NCBI RefSeq assembly: GCF_039511225.1
Contig: NZ_CP154261.1
Coordinates: forward strand, 3,534,001-3,598,000
Direction of reading: 5' to 3'
Source of the DNA: Sphingobacterium multivorum
GTDB taxonomy: Bacteria; Bacteroidota; Bacteroidia; Sphingobacteriales; Sphingobacteriaceae
DNA length: 64,000 bases
Under the pieces are notes generated by a model. That model saw only the letters and a list, made by a program, of their open reading frames with translations. It was not told the DNA's origin and made no database searches. Below, in pieces: positions 48,753 to 56,513 of the stretch. The number at the start of each line of letters is the position of its first letter. The first letter of the stretch is position 1. A program made the position numbers and the translations under genes.

Positions 48753-50144
48753 TTATTTGTCCATACGCACAATCTTCGGACTAAACGTTCCGAGAACATT
48801 CACCAGTTCCTCCTGCAATTTCATCACCCGATGAATATCTTTATAAGCACGTGGCGACTCATCCAACGCGCCCCCGATCAACTCCACACCACATGCTTCC
48901 AAATCTTTCAACATGGCGCTTTTTGTTAAATTATTTTTGCAGGCAGATCTCGACATGACACGCCCAGCTCCATGGGATGCCGACTGTAAACTTAAGGGGT
49001 TTCCCCTCCCTTCCACGATGAACCCAGGTGCTGTCATCGAGCCGGGAATCACCCCCAACACACCCTTTCCAGCAGGAGTTGCTCCCTTCCGATGAACGAT
49101 ACATTCCTCACCATTCACGAATTCCTTCCATGCGAAATTATGATGATTTTCGATCGTTACCACGGGGTTACCTCCAAGTGCTTTAGCCAAACGTCGGTGG
49201 ATATCCGTATGACAGGCCTGGGCATAGTCCCCTGCCAAATTCATTGCCATCCAATATTCTTGTCCTTCTTGGGTTGCTAAATCCAACCAGGCCAAATGCT
49301 GCACATGACGAGGTAATGGACATAATTGGGCAGCCAGAGTCGTATAATGTTTAGCGATATGTGCTCCCAGGCCGCGAGAACCACTATGGGATAAAATCCC
49401 CAAATACTGCCCTGGATCCATTCCCCATTCGTTCCGCACGGTATGAAGCTCAACAATGCCCATTTCGACAAAATGATTTCCGCTGCCAGAAGTCCCGAAT
49501 TGCCTATAACCTTTCCCCAGCAGGGATTTTAACAGCGGTATTTCCTGAAATTCCGTCCGGCTGAAAATGACGTGATCAGACTTCTCACGATGCGTGTCGG
49601 TTAAACCAAATTTGGTATTTTCCTTCAATATATTTCTCAGTTGAAATTCTCGTCCTTTAAAATAACTGCCAGGTAAATCGAATATCGACAGGCTCATCCG
49701 GCAACCGATATCCACCCCCACACCATAGGGTATAACGGCATTTTCTGTAGCCAGCACCCCACCGATGGGAAGCCCATAACCTGTATGTGCATCTGGCATC
49801 AATGCACCTCGCCTTGAAATAGGCAAACGCAATGCATCGTACAATTGTCTTTTCGCCTGCTCATCAATTTCATTTTCACCAAATATGTTAAATGGAGCAC
49901 CATGCGAGCGCAGCTCCCGGACACGTATTTCTATGGGTTGCACCAGCCCTTCAGAAAGCTTTCCCCATATTTTATGCTCCATAAATCGCTCCGGAGCTTC
50001 TAACAGCTCAGCAAGTTCAAGAAGAATGGTTTCTTTATTCTCCTTCTTTCGATACCTTGTAATCAGTCCTAAAGCTGTGTTAACTATATTATTTTGTGGA
50101 AAACCTATTTTTATTAAGTCTTTTCCAGATAATTTACTTCCCAT
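48753..50144 (-). CDS. rtcB2: RtcB2-type RNA ligase
   Basis: An RtcB family 3'-phosphate RNA ligase of about 463 residues from the ATG at 50142-50144 ([18 protein letters not shown]); other starts are 50165 and 50273. Metal-binding blocks are [30 protein letters not shown] and [15 protein letters not shown]. The GMP-accepting histidine is H391 in [10 protein letters not shown]. It joins 2',3'-cyclic phosphate or 3'-phosphate ends to 5'-OH ends. Pairing with prfH marks it as RtcB2, which repairs cleaved 16S rRNA, rather than a tRNA-repair RtcB with archease. No rtcR regulator is seen. Confidence 0.93.
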   Translation of the reverse strand: MGSKLSGKDLIKIGFPQNNIVNTALGLITRYRKKENKETILLELAELLEAPERFMEHKIWGKLSEGLVQPIEIRVRELRSHGAPFNIFGENEIDEQAKRQLYDALRLPISRRGALMPDAHTGYGLPIGGVLATENAVIPYGVGVDIGCRMSLSIFDLPGSYFKGREFQLRNILKENTKFGLTDTHREKSDHVIFSRTEFQEIPLLKSLLGKGYRQFGTSGSGNHFVEMGIVELHTVRNEWGMDPGQYLGILSHSGSRGLGAHIAKHYTTLAAQLCPLPRHVQHLAWLDLATQEGQEYWMAMNLAGDYAQACHTDIHRRLAKALGGNPVVTIENHHNFAWKEFVNGEECIVHRKGATPAGKGVLGVIPGSMTAPGFIVEGRGNPLSLQSASHGAGRVMSRSACKNNLTKSAMLKDLEACGVELIGGALDESPRAYKDIHRVMKLQEELVNVLGTFSPKIVRMDK

Positions 50145-50673
50145 TTTTTTATAAAAAACATACATAATTAGCCCCCAATTCCATCGTGGAAATCGGCAGC
50201 ATTTTTGAAAAAATTTCGGGAATATTCTTTTAGAGATAACGAATCTATTAAACAAATGCTCTTCATTATGCACAGTTGATTACTGCGAAAGAGCGGATTA
50301 TAAACAGCTTTTCAGAAAGCCATATGCCCCTAAAGTGTCTAAGTTGTATGAATAGAAACGAAAATCAGGAAAAATAAAAAGCCCGAATGAACTTCGGCTT
50401 TTTCATCTGTATTAATTGGTTTTCCAAAAGAAGTGAAGCGATCCGATTATTCATTCCAGCGGATTGAACAAACACGATGTGCCCCTATTTTGAAGAATGT
50501 CTTAAATATGACGAATAGCACGAAGATTGCTTTCAGCAAATCCATTTGCCTTAAAAGCTTGCGGTGTTATAATCTTGGCGACCAACATATCTCTTCGTGT
50601 TTAATTGTTAAAATACTATTATTGACAGCAAAGATAAATAAGTTTTATTTAAACTTTTCATATTTGCGAAAAT
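50145..50673. other. 529-base region with a hairpin and a 28-residue minus-strand frame
   Basis: A hairpin at about 50377-50405 (AAAAGCCCGAA with TTCGGCTTTTT, one bulge) has U-rich tails both ways and lies about 270 bases beyond the protease stop. A small minus-strand frame at 50502-50588 encodes MLVAKIITPQAFKANGFAES..., 28 residues. Its composition looks coding and it slightly recalls Phd/YefM antitoxin N-termini, but no partner toxin is present. No other gene is supported. Confidence 0.35.
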
Positions 50674-51987
50674 TTAATTCGGGTTAAATGGAAGTGGATC
50701 CTTTAGCACAAATTTAAAGTCGCGTGTATTCCCGCCTCTGGTTACGCGGAAACGCATTTCCTTTCCCTCTTCTGATTTAAAAAGATTGTGAATCGACTCC
50801 AGGGAAAATGAAGATGCAGGTCTACCATTAATCCTTACGACCTTATCTCCGGGCATTAGTCCTGCGATTGCCGCAGGCGAACCATCACGAACCGTCGCAA
50901 TTTTGTACATATTCCGTAGTACAAAGCGATACTGCACGCTGTTGCCCAATCTTACCTCTGTACCGCCATCTTTTTGCAGCACCACGGGTATTTCTTCTTT
51001 TTCGTATTTAATGCCATCGTGGATAATTTCTAAGCCACTCATATTCAAATAATAAAAGCGATCAAAATCTTTATTCTTATGAAGATACATGGACTTGTTG
51101 GGGTAATCGAATACGACCTTAAATCGACGTAACAACTCATTTCCAATGGACCCTACCCTTTCGCTCACAAATGTTGCATGCTGTAACGAACTCAATTCGG
51201 GATAGGCTACGAGAGGATAATCCATTGTAAACGGCCCAAGTTCGAGCGATCGGATTCGATTTCTTTTACCGTAAATCTCACCATTAAACCCTTGCCCTAT
51301 GTAGTCATCAATAAATGGTGGCTTAATATCAAAATTATTTAGCTTGGAAGGAATAAGCATTAAGGCATCGCTATTTCCCATATCAATCAATACACGACCA
51401 TCAATAGCCACATCGCCCTGTTTAAAAGCGACCGAAGTATAGGGACGACTGTTTAAAATATCCAAGGGCAAACGCTGCATCTTCTCAAGCCCCTTAGGCT
51501 TGTTCGCCCGAGGATATAAGGTGATGCGATGTTTTTGAAAATCCATTTCGATCAATTGGTTTTCAAAGAAACGACTACCCATAATTCCATTCACTTCCAC
51601 GCCTATCCGGGTCGAAATATCAATATGAGCATTTTGAAGAATATAGATCGGTTGATCTAAATCTTCATATACGCCTGCAATATTCACGTGATTGCTGACG
51701 GATAAATAGCCGTCCAAACCCTCTTCCCGACCCAAGCCCTGAAACTTATTAACAAAAACAGCGCTATCAATTGACTTTAATGTTTCCCCAAATATCATGG
51801 TTTCTTTAACACCTGTATCCAACAGGAAGTTCATCATATATCCGTTTACTTGCACAGGTATAATGACTAGGTTATGGACAAAAAGAAAAGGAATTTTGAC
51901 ATTCTTTTTCCCGTTCAAGACAAACCCCACTTGTCCCTGCGTCATGAAAAAACACAACAGTGCCAGCGATAAAAAAACTGTTTTCAT
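50674..51987 (-). CDS. Retropepsin-like aspartyl protease with C-terminal PDZ
   Basis: A 437-residue exported protein with signal peptide MKTVFLSLALLCFFMTQGQ. It contains two retropepsin-like half-repeats: D57 in FLLDTGVKETM and D202 in VLIDMGNSDAL. The second is DMG rather than the canonical DTG/DSG. A PDZ domain lies at about 345-435 (GSPAAIAGLMPGDKVVRINGRPA). Such PDZ aspartyl proteases are widespread in Bacteroidota, with few known substrates. The gene ends 15 bases before the next leftward region and is monocistronic. Confidence 0.85.
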   Translation of the reverse strand: MKTVFLSLALLCFFMTQGQVGFVLNGKKNVKIPFLFVHNLVIIPVQVNGYMMNFLLDTGVKETMIFGETLKSIDSAVFVNKFQGLGREEGLDGYLSVSNHVNIAGVYEDLDQPIYILQNAHIDISTRIGVEVNGIMGSRFFENQLIEMDFQKHRITLYPRANKPKGLEKMQRLPLDILNSRPYTSVAFKQGDVAIDGRVLIDMGNSDALMLIPSKLNNFDIKPPFIDDYIGQGFNGEIYGKRNRIRSLELGPFTMDYPLVAYPELSSLQHATFVSERVGSIGNELLRRFKVVFDYPNKSMYLHKNKDFDRFYYLNMSGLEIIHDGIKYEKEEIPVVLQKDGGTEVRLGNSVQYRFVLRNMYKIATVRDGSPAAIAGLMPGDKVVRINGRPASSFSLESIHNLFKSEEGKEMRFRVTRGGNTRDFKFVLKDPLPFNPN

Positions 51988-52032
51988 CCAAGTTTATATT
52001 TGGTATTTCCAATTTAAACAAGAATATTCAGA

Positions 52033-52227
52033 TTAACGAAAGTTTATAAAAAAAAGCTGATATTGTGTATTGCCAAATTTGACGGTAGTCGATTTACCCT
52101 TTTTATTACACCACATACAACGGCCGCCTTTTTGTGATATAAGTATTGCTCCTTTCATTTTTCTCTTTTCATTTTTAACAGTAGCAAAATTCGGATCAAA
52201 GAGCAATCGTATTAACTCTTTAGACAC
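52033..52227 (-). other. Small uncertain minus-strand open frame
   Basis: A 64-residue frame reading into the repeat block at its 5' side. It contains GGRCMWCNKKGKSTTVKFG, a possible Cys-pair, but I recognise no family. The tandem repeat upstream of its start makes a true gene doubtful. It may be a decayed or phase-variable remnant. Confidence 0.2.
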
Positions 52228-52293
52228 TGCTTGTTCAGTGCTTGTTCAGTGCTCGTTCAGTGCTCGTTCAGTGCTTGCTCAGTGCTTGCTCAG
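52228..52293. repeat. Six-copy 11-bp tandem repeat in paired variants
   Basis: Six back-to-back 11-base units in the order A A B B C C: TGCTTGTTCAG twice, TGCTCGTTCAG twice, TGCTTGCTCAG twice. This points to stepwise slippage or duplication. The trailing ACTGAACA (52299-52306) is complementary to TGTTCAGT in the units, so a foldback can form. A copy-number change shifts any overlapping reading frame, because 11 is not a multiple of three. Confidence 0.9.
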
Positions 52294-52307
52294 TGACAAC
52301 TGAACAA

Positions 52308-52325
52308 ACAGTGATTAATCACTGT
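52308..52325. repeat. Perfect 18-bp palindrome
   Basis: ACAGTGATTAATCACTGT at 52308-52325 equals its own reverse complement and lies 15 bases from the last tandem unit. The role is unknown: it may be a protein binding site or part of a repeat-associated hairpin. Confidence 0.75.
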
Positions 52326-52457
52326 CTAAAAACTGCTTGAAAATTGGTATTAGGTACACGCTGGTATTAGGATATATCCGTTTTATTGTCTATCTTGATA
52401 AGTTGTTATCGGGGTATTGTAGCAATCGTCAGGTCAGAAAAACATAGGTGTATAAAA

Positions 52458-52488
52458 AAAGCCACTTTACAATATGTAAAGTGGCTTT
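52458..52488 (-). terminator. Terminator of tRNA-Leu
   Basis: Stem AAAGCCACTTTAC / GTAAAGTGGCTTT with a 5-base loop, followed on the minus strand by TTTTTTTATAC (the first T residues close the stem). It lies 4 bases past the 3' end of the tRNA. Confidence 0.8.
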
Positions 52489-52491
52489 TAG

Positions 52492-52571
52492 TACCCGGAG
52501 CCGGAGTCGAACCGGCACGGTTTCCCACTGGTGTTTGAGACCAGCGCGTCTACCAATTCCGCCATCCGGGC
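52492..52571 (-). tRNA. tRNA-Leu (anticodon CAA)
   Basis: An 80-base class II tRNA on the minus strand. Acceptor arms GCCCGGA and TCCGGGT close with discriminator A. The D arm contains TTGGTAGAC, the anticodon arm CTGGT-CTCAAAC-ACCAG gives anticodon CAA, a short extended variable arm (TGGGAAACCGT) follows, and the T arm has GGTTCGACTCC. It reads codon UUG. CCA is not encoded after the discriminator. Confidence 0.95.
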
Positions 52572-52685
52572 ATATCCGTTTGGGATGATGCAAAAGTAGG
52601 TTTTTTATTGAAAAGGAGAAAACTTTTTGAATAAATTTTCAATCAAAACCAATATAGAACTGAGATTCAGTCAAATAATTTTTCC

Positions 52686-53423
52686 TTAGTTACTCAAAAA
52701 ACTTGCTTTAACTGTGATATTAGCTGTTTTTTTTCGCGAGGCTGTATTAAATGCACCACCTGAAGAGTATTCTTCGTTGTCGTTTTGTCCCGTTATCTGA
52801 AAAATTCCCAGATCGGCCTTTACCAGATTACCCAATCCGGCATTCGATTCCTTTGCGATATTCTCTGCACGTTGATGTGCATTTTTTGAAGCCTGTGAAA
52901 TAAGTTCCAGCTTTAGATCCTCTAGCTTGGAGTAATAATAGTTAGGGGTACTGGAGCTAAGTTCTATCCCTTTGGAAATTAATGTCGATATTTCTCTTGA
53001 AGCGTTGTCAACTTTATTTAAGTCTTTTGATTCGACACTGACGGCCTGCGATAAGGTATAACCGGAAAAAGTATTATAACCATTCCCTTTTCCATCGGTA
53101 TGATATTCAAAGTCTTTGGCAATATTAACGGCCTCGAAACGGATCTCGTCAGCCTTAACCCCCTGTTGTACTAAAAAATCCCGAACCAAATCTCTATCGG
53201 TAGCCAATTGTGCTGAAGCAGCACTCAATTCATAATTCTTTCGGCTAAAAGTAGCACTCCATTTGACTAAATCGGATTCAAAATCTTTTTTGGCATTACC
53301 ATTAACAGTGATTGTCTGCGTCGATTTAAACTTATAACGATAAGCTGTACCCAATATCCAGGTGCCGAGCAAGAGCACAACGCCCATTATAATCGAAATA
53401 ATAACAGCGGATGATGATTTCAT
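52686..53423 (-). CDS. SIMPL domain-containing protein
   Basis: About 245 residues from the ATG at 53421-53423 (MKSSSAVIISIIMG); the frame extends 13 residues further. One N-terminal membrane helix (SSAVIISIIMGVVLLLGTWILG) anchors a periplasmic SIMPL (DUF541) domain: STQTITVNGNAKKDFESDLVKWSATFS, then SGYTLSQAVSVESKDLNKVD and AHQRAENIAKESNAGLGNLVKAD. SIMPL proteins form ring oligomers; some relate to oxidative stress, but the function here is unknown. It is divergent from the S9 peptidase gene. Confidence 0.85.
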   Translation of the reverse strand: MKSSSAVIISIIMGVVLLLGTWILGTAYRYKFKSTQTITVNGNAKKDFESDLVKWSATFSRKNYELSAASAQLATDRDLVRDFLVQQGVKADEIRFEAVNIAKDFEYHTDGKGNGYNTFSGYTLSQAVSVESKDLNKVDNASREISTLISKGIELSSSTPNYYYSKLEDLKLELISQASKNAHQRAENIAKESNAGLGNLVKADLGIFQITGQNDNEEYSSGGAFNTASRKKTANITVKASFLSN

Positions 53424-53518
53424 AACCAGTTTTTTATGTTTACGTAACAATGAATATACCAAAAAATCGATGTTTATTTATTTTTTATGAATAAATTGCG
53501 ACAAAAAGGATTAAAAAT

Positions 53519-56338
53519 ATGAATAAGAAAAGTATCTGTATTCCATTTTGTTTTCTGGCTGCATTCGCTGCCCATGCGCAAAAGAAACCATTGGATCATA
53601 CGGTATATGATAGTTGGCAAAGCGTATCAGCACCCTATATCAGTAAATCGGGAAAATTTGTTCTATTCCAGGTCGTTCCACAAGAAGGCGACAATCAGCT
53701 TTTTCTCAAAACCAAAGAGAACAAAGAAATCATTCAAATTCCCCGTGGGTATAATGGAAAACTGACCGATACCGAAAATCATCTGTTAAGTTTGATCAAA
53801 GCGCCATTTGCCTTAACCCGCGAAGCCAAGATCAAAAAGAAGAAAGCCGAAGATCTCCCAAAAGATTCATTGGCAATCTACAATGTAACAACGTCATCCC
53901 TTGTCAAATTTGCGCAGGTAAAATCCTATAAAATTGCTGATCAAAACAACAATTTCGTCTCTTTTCTTTTCGACAAGGAAATAAATGAAAAACCTGATTC
54001 AAAAACGGCTGCTGATGCCACACAAGCAAAGAAAGGCAGCGATAAAAAGAAAAAAACAGTGGCAACGCTTGCTTTATACGATCTAAATTCCGGTGATTCG
54101 GTGCAATTCTCATCTGTAGATCAATACGAATGGAATAAAAATGGATCAAAAATCGTTTTTTCAAAAAAAACAGATTCAAAAGACAGCCTATCAAAAGAAT
54201 CTGGAGTCTACCTTTACGAAATAGCAACTAAAAAGCTTAAAAAGATATCAAATGGAAAAGGTAATTATAAAAATTTCAAATTTGATGAATCAGGTAATCA
54301 GCTCGCTTACCTGGGGGATCTCTCCAATGAAAAGGCATTACTAAAAAATTACAATCTATATTACTATGCCAATGGTATAGATACAGCCCAATACCTCGCA
54401 ACAAAAACAAGCAATGGTATACCTAAGGACTGGGCCGTTAGCGGGGATGGCGATATCCGTTTCAGCAAAAATGGGGAGAAGCTATTTTTCGGCATAGCAC
54501 CAATACCACGTGTCAGAGACACCACTTTGGTTGATTTTGAGCATGCTAAAGTGGACGTTTGGAACTGGCAAGACGACTATTTACAGCCCATGCAGTTGGT
54601 CAATTTAAAGAAAGATCTTGCAAGAAATTTCTTAGCGGTTACTTACCCCAAATATAATCGCAACATTATTCCCCTTACGGACCAAACATTTAACTCCACC
54701 GCACTTACACCGGACGGAAATGAAGAGTATATCTTAGCACGCACTGATTTTGGCAAGCGCATCGCAAGTCAATGGGAAGGCAGTACACGAGACGACATTT
54801 ATCTGGTTTCAACAAAAACAGGAAATAAAGAGTTAATCCTTTCAAACTTTTCAGGAAATGCAATCTTAAGTCCTGACGCAAAATACATCGTATATTTCGA
54901 CCAAGATAAAGGTTCCTGGAATTCCTATCAGGTTAGTTCAAAGAAAAAGACGGTGTTAAATGACGGTATACCGGCGTCCTTTGCCGACGAGGAAAATGAT
55001 ATGCCTACTGCCGCGCAAGGATATGGCATGGCAGCATGGAGTCCGGACCTTAAAGGGATTTACGTCAATTCGAGGTATGATATCTGGTATTTTAACTTGG
55101 ACGGTTCCAACAAATCCATCTTGACCAACGGCTATGGAGCTGCATCGCAAACAACTTTCCGCTACTTGCCTTTAAAAAGAGAAGAGGATCGCGAACAGGC
55201 CACAACACTCGACTATAAAAAGGGTGGTTTTCTAACTTCCTTTGACAATAAAACCAAAGAATCTGGTTTCTACCAGTTCAAGGGGCAGCATAGCGATCCT
55301 AAAAGTCTTTTGGTGGAGGCAAAAACGTTCAGGAATATCAGCTCTTCGGCGGATCAACAAACGATACTGTACAGTAAAGAGGATTATATGAATTCGCCTA
55401 ATATCTACACCAATACCATAAAGTTCAAAGACGAATTACAACTATCCAATATTAATCAGCAACAGGCTAATTACAACTGGGGGACAGCGGAGTTAGTCCA
55501 TTGGACAACGCCCGAAGGACATCAGGCTGAGGGAATTCTTTATAAACCAGAAAATTTTGATCCTGCAAAAAAATATCCCATTATAGCTTACTTCTATGAA
55601 AAGCTTTCAGATGGATTATATACGTATCAACCCCCTGCTCCTACGCCATCGCGTTTGAACATCCCCTATTTTGTAAGTAACGAGTACCTGGTATTTGCGC
55701 CAAATATAAGCTACAAAACAGGTCATCCGGGTAAATCAGCTGAAGAATACATCAATTCTGGGATGAGATACCTCGCTCAGAATGCATGGGTTGATAGCAC
55801 AAAGATGGGAATACAGGGCCAAAGTTGGGGCGGTTATCAAGTTGCTCACCTCATTACGCGGACCAATATGTACGCTGCAGCATGGACTGGTGCTCCTGTC
55901 GTCAACATGACATCTGCCTATGGCGGAATACGCTGGCAAAGTGGTATGTCCCGCCAGTTCCAATACGAACATACACAAAGCCGTATCGGAAAAACCCTGT
56001 GGGAAGCTCCGGAACTATATATCGAAAATTCACCTTTATTCCATTTGGATAAAGTTAAAACTCCTGTTGTCATTATGGCTAATGACAACGACGGGGCCGT
56101 GCCATGGTATCAAGGTATTGAAATGTTTACTGCGTTACGCCGATTAAACAAACCTGTATGGATGCTGAATTATAATGGTGATGAACATAACCTCATGCTT
56201 CGACAAAACCGTAAGGATATACAAATTCGCGAACAGCAATTCTTCGATCATTTCCTAAAAGGTGCCCCCGCTCCTTCTTGGATGAAGAAAGGAGTACCTG
56301 CCACCGAAAAAGGAATAGACTGGGGATTCGAATTATAA
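53519..56338 (+). CDS. S9 family prolyl oligopeptidase
   Basis: A 939-residue exported serine peptidase with signal peptide (KSICIPFCFLAAFAAHAQ). The N-terminal beta-propeller (about 30-640) precedes the alpha/beta-hydrolase domain. The catalytic triad is S769 (GQSWGGYQ), D858 (ANDNDGAVPW) and H890 (NGDEHN). The propeller limits access to small peptides. Bacteroidota have many such dipeptidyl/acylaminoacyl peptidases in the periplasm. Its end is marked by a long symmetric terminator. Confidence 0.93.
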   Translation: MNKKSICIPFCFLAAFAAHAQKKPLDHTVYDSWQSVSAPYISKSGKFVLFQVVPQEGDNQLFLKTKENKEIIQIPRGYNGKLTDTENHLLSLIKAPFALTREAKIKKKKAEDLPKDSLAIYNVTTSSLVKFAQVKSYKIADQNNNFVSFLFDKEINEKPDSKTAADATQAKKGSDKKKKTVATLALYDLNSGDSVQFSSVDQYEWNKNGSKIVFSKKTDSKDSLSKESGVYLYEIATKKLKKISNGKGNYKNFKFDESGNQLAYLGDLSNEKALLKNYNLYYYANGIDTAQYLATKTSNGIPKDWAVSGDGDIRFSKNGEKLFFGIAPIPRVRDTTLVDFEHAKVDVWNWQDDYLQPMQLVNLKKDLARNFLAVTYPKYNRNIIPLTDQTFNSTALTPDGNEEYILARTDFGKRIASQWEGSTRDDIYLVSTKTGNKELILSNFSGNAILSPDAKYIVYFDQDKGSWNSYQVSSKKKTVLNDGIPASFADEENDMPTAAQGYGMAAWSPDLKGIYVNSRYDIWYFNLDGSNKSILTNGYGAASQTTFRYLPLKREEDREQATTLDYKKGGFLTSFDNKTKESGFYQFKGQHSDPKSLLVEAKTFRNISSSADQQTILYSKEDYMNSPNIYTNTIKFKDELQLSNINQQQANYNWGTAELVHWTTPEGHQAEGILYKPENFDPAKKYPIIAYFYEKLSDGLYTYQPPAPTPSRLNIPYFVSNEYLVFAPNISYKTGHPGKSAEEYINSGMRYLAQNAWVDSTKMGIQGQSWGGYQVAHLITRTNMYAAAWTGAPVVNMTSAYGGIRWQSGMSRQFQYEHTQSRIGKTLWEAPELYIENSPLFHLDKVKTPVVIMANDNDGAVPWYQGIEMFTALRRLNKPVWMLNYNGDEHNLMLRQNRKDIQIREQQFFDHFLKGAPAPSWMKKGVPATEKGIDWGFEL

Positions 56339-56350
56339 CACAAAACAATA

Positions 56351-56386
56351 AAAAAGGTGTGATTTATATAAATCACACCTTTTTTA
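56351..56386 (+). terminator. Terminator of the S9 peptidase gene
   Basis: A palindrome with GGTGTGATTTA and TAAATCACACC arms, flanked by A runs before and T runs after, 12 bases past the stop codon. It may act in both directions. Confidence 0.85.
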
Positions 56387-56462
56387 TTAGCCAAAAACCA
56401 TAATTTTTGAATTATTTCACAAAAAACATCAAAAAAAATTTCAGTTTTCAATAAAAACACAA

Positions 56463-56470
56463 TATTTTTG
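56463..56470 (+). promoter_or_regulatory. -7 box of glutamine synthetase III
   Basis: TATTTTTG, an exact TAnnTTTG match 43 bases before the start codon. The -33 region is only weakly TTTG-like (TTTTC). Inferred from motif alone. Confidence 0.4.
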
Positions 56471-56513
56471 AAAAACAAAATCAACAAAACTGTAATTTAA
56501 CTACAAAATACAA

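Noticed and set aside
50145..50280. Sigma-54 promoter with RtcR control for rtcB2-prfH
   Set aside because: A sequence TGGAATTGGGGGCTAATT is near, but it does not fit the -24/-12 spacing (TGGCA-N6-TTGC), and no rtcR gene is present.
50433..50687. 84-residue plus-strand frame in the gap after the aspartyl protease
   Set aside because: It has no recognisable domain and runs into the stop region of the protease gene on the other strand.
52070..52303. 77-residue plus-strand frame covering the tandem repeat
   Set aside because: Its second half is only the translated repeat. There is no ribosome-binding or promoter signal.
52228..52325. CRISPR array
   Set aside because: The units are contiguous 11-base repeats without spacers and no cas gene is nearby.
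52492..52571. Attachment site of an integrated element at tRNA-Leu
   Set aside because: No integrase, no direct repeat of the tRNA 3' end and no shift in gene content were seen.
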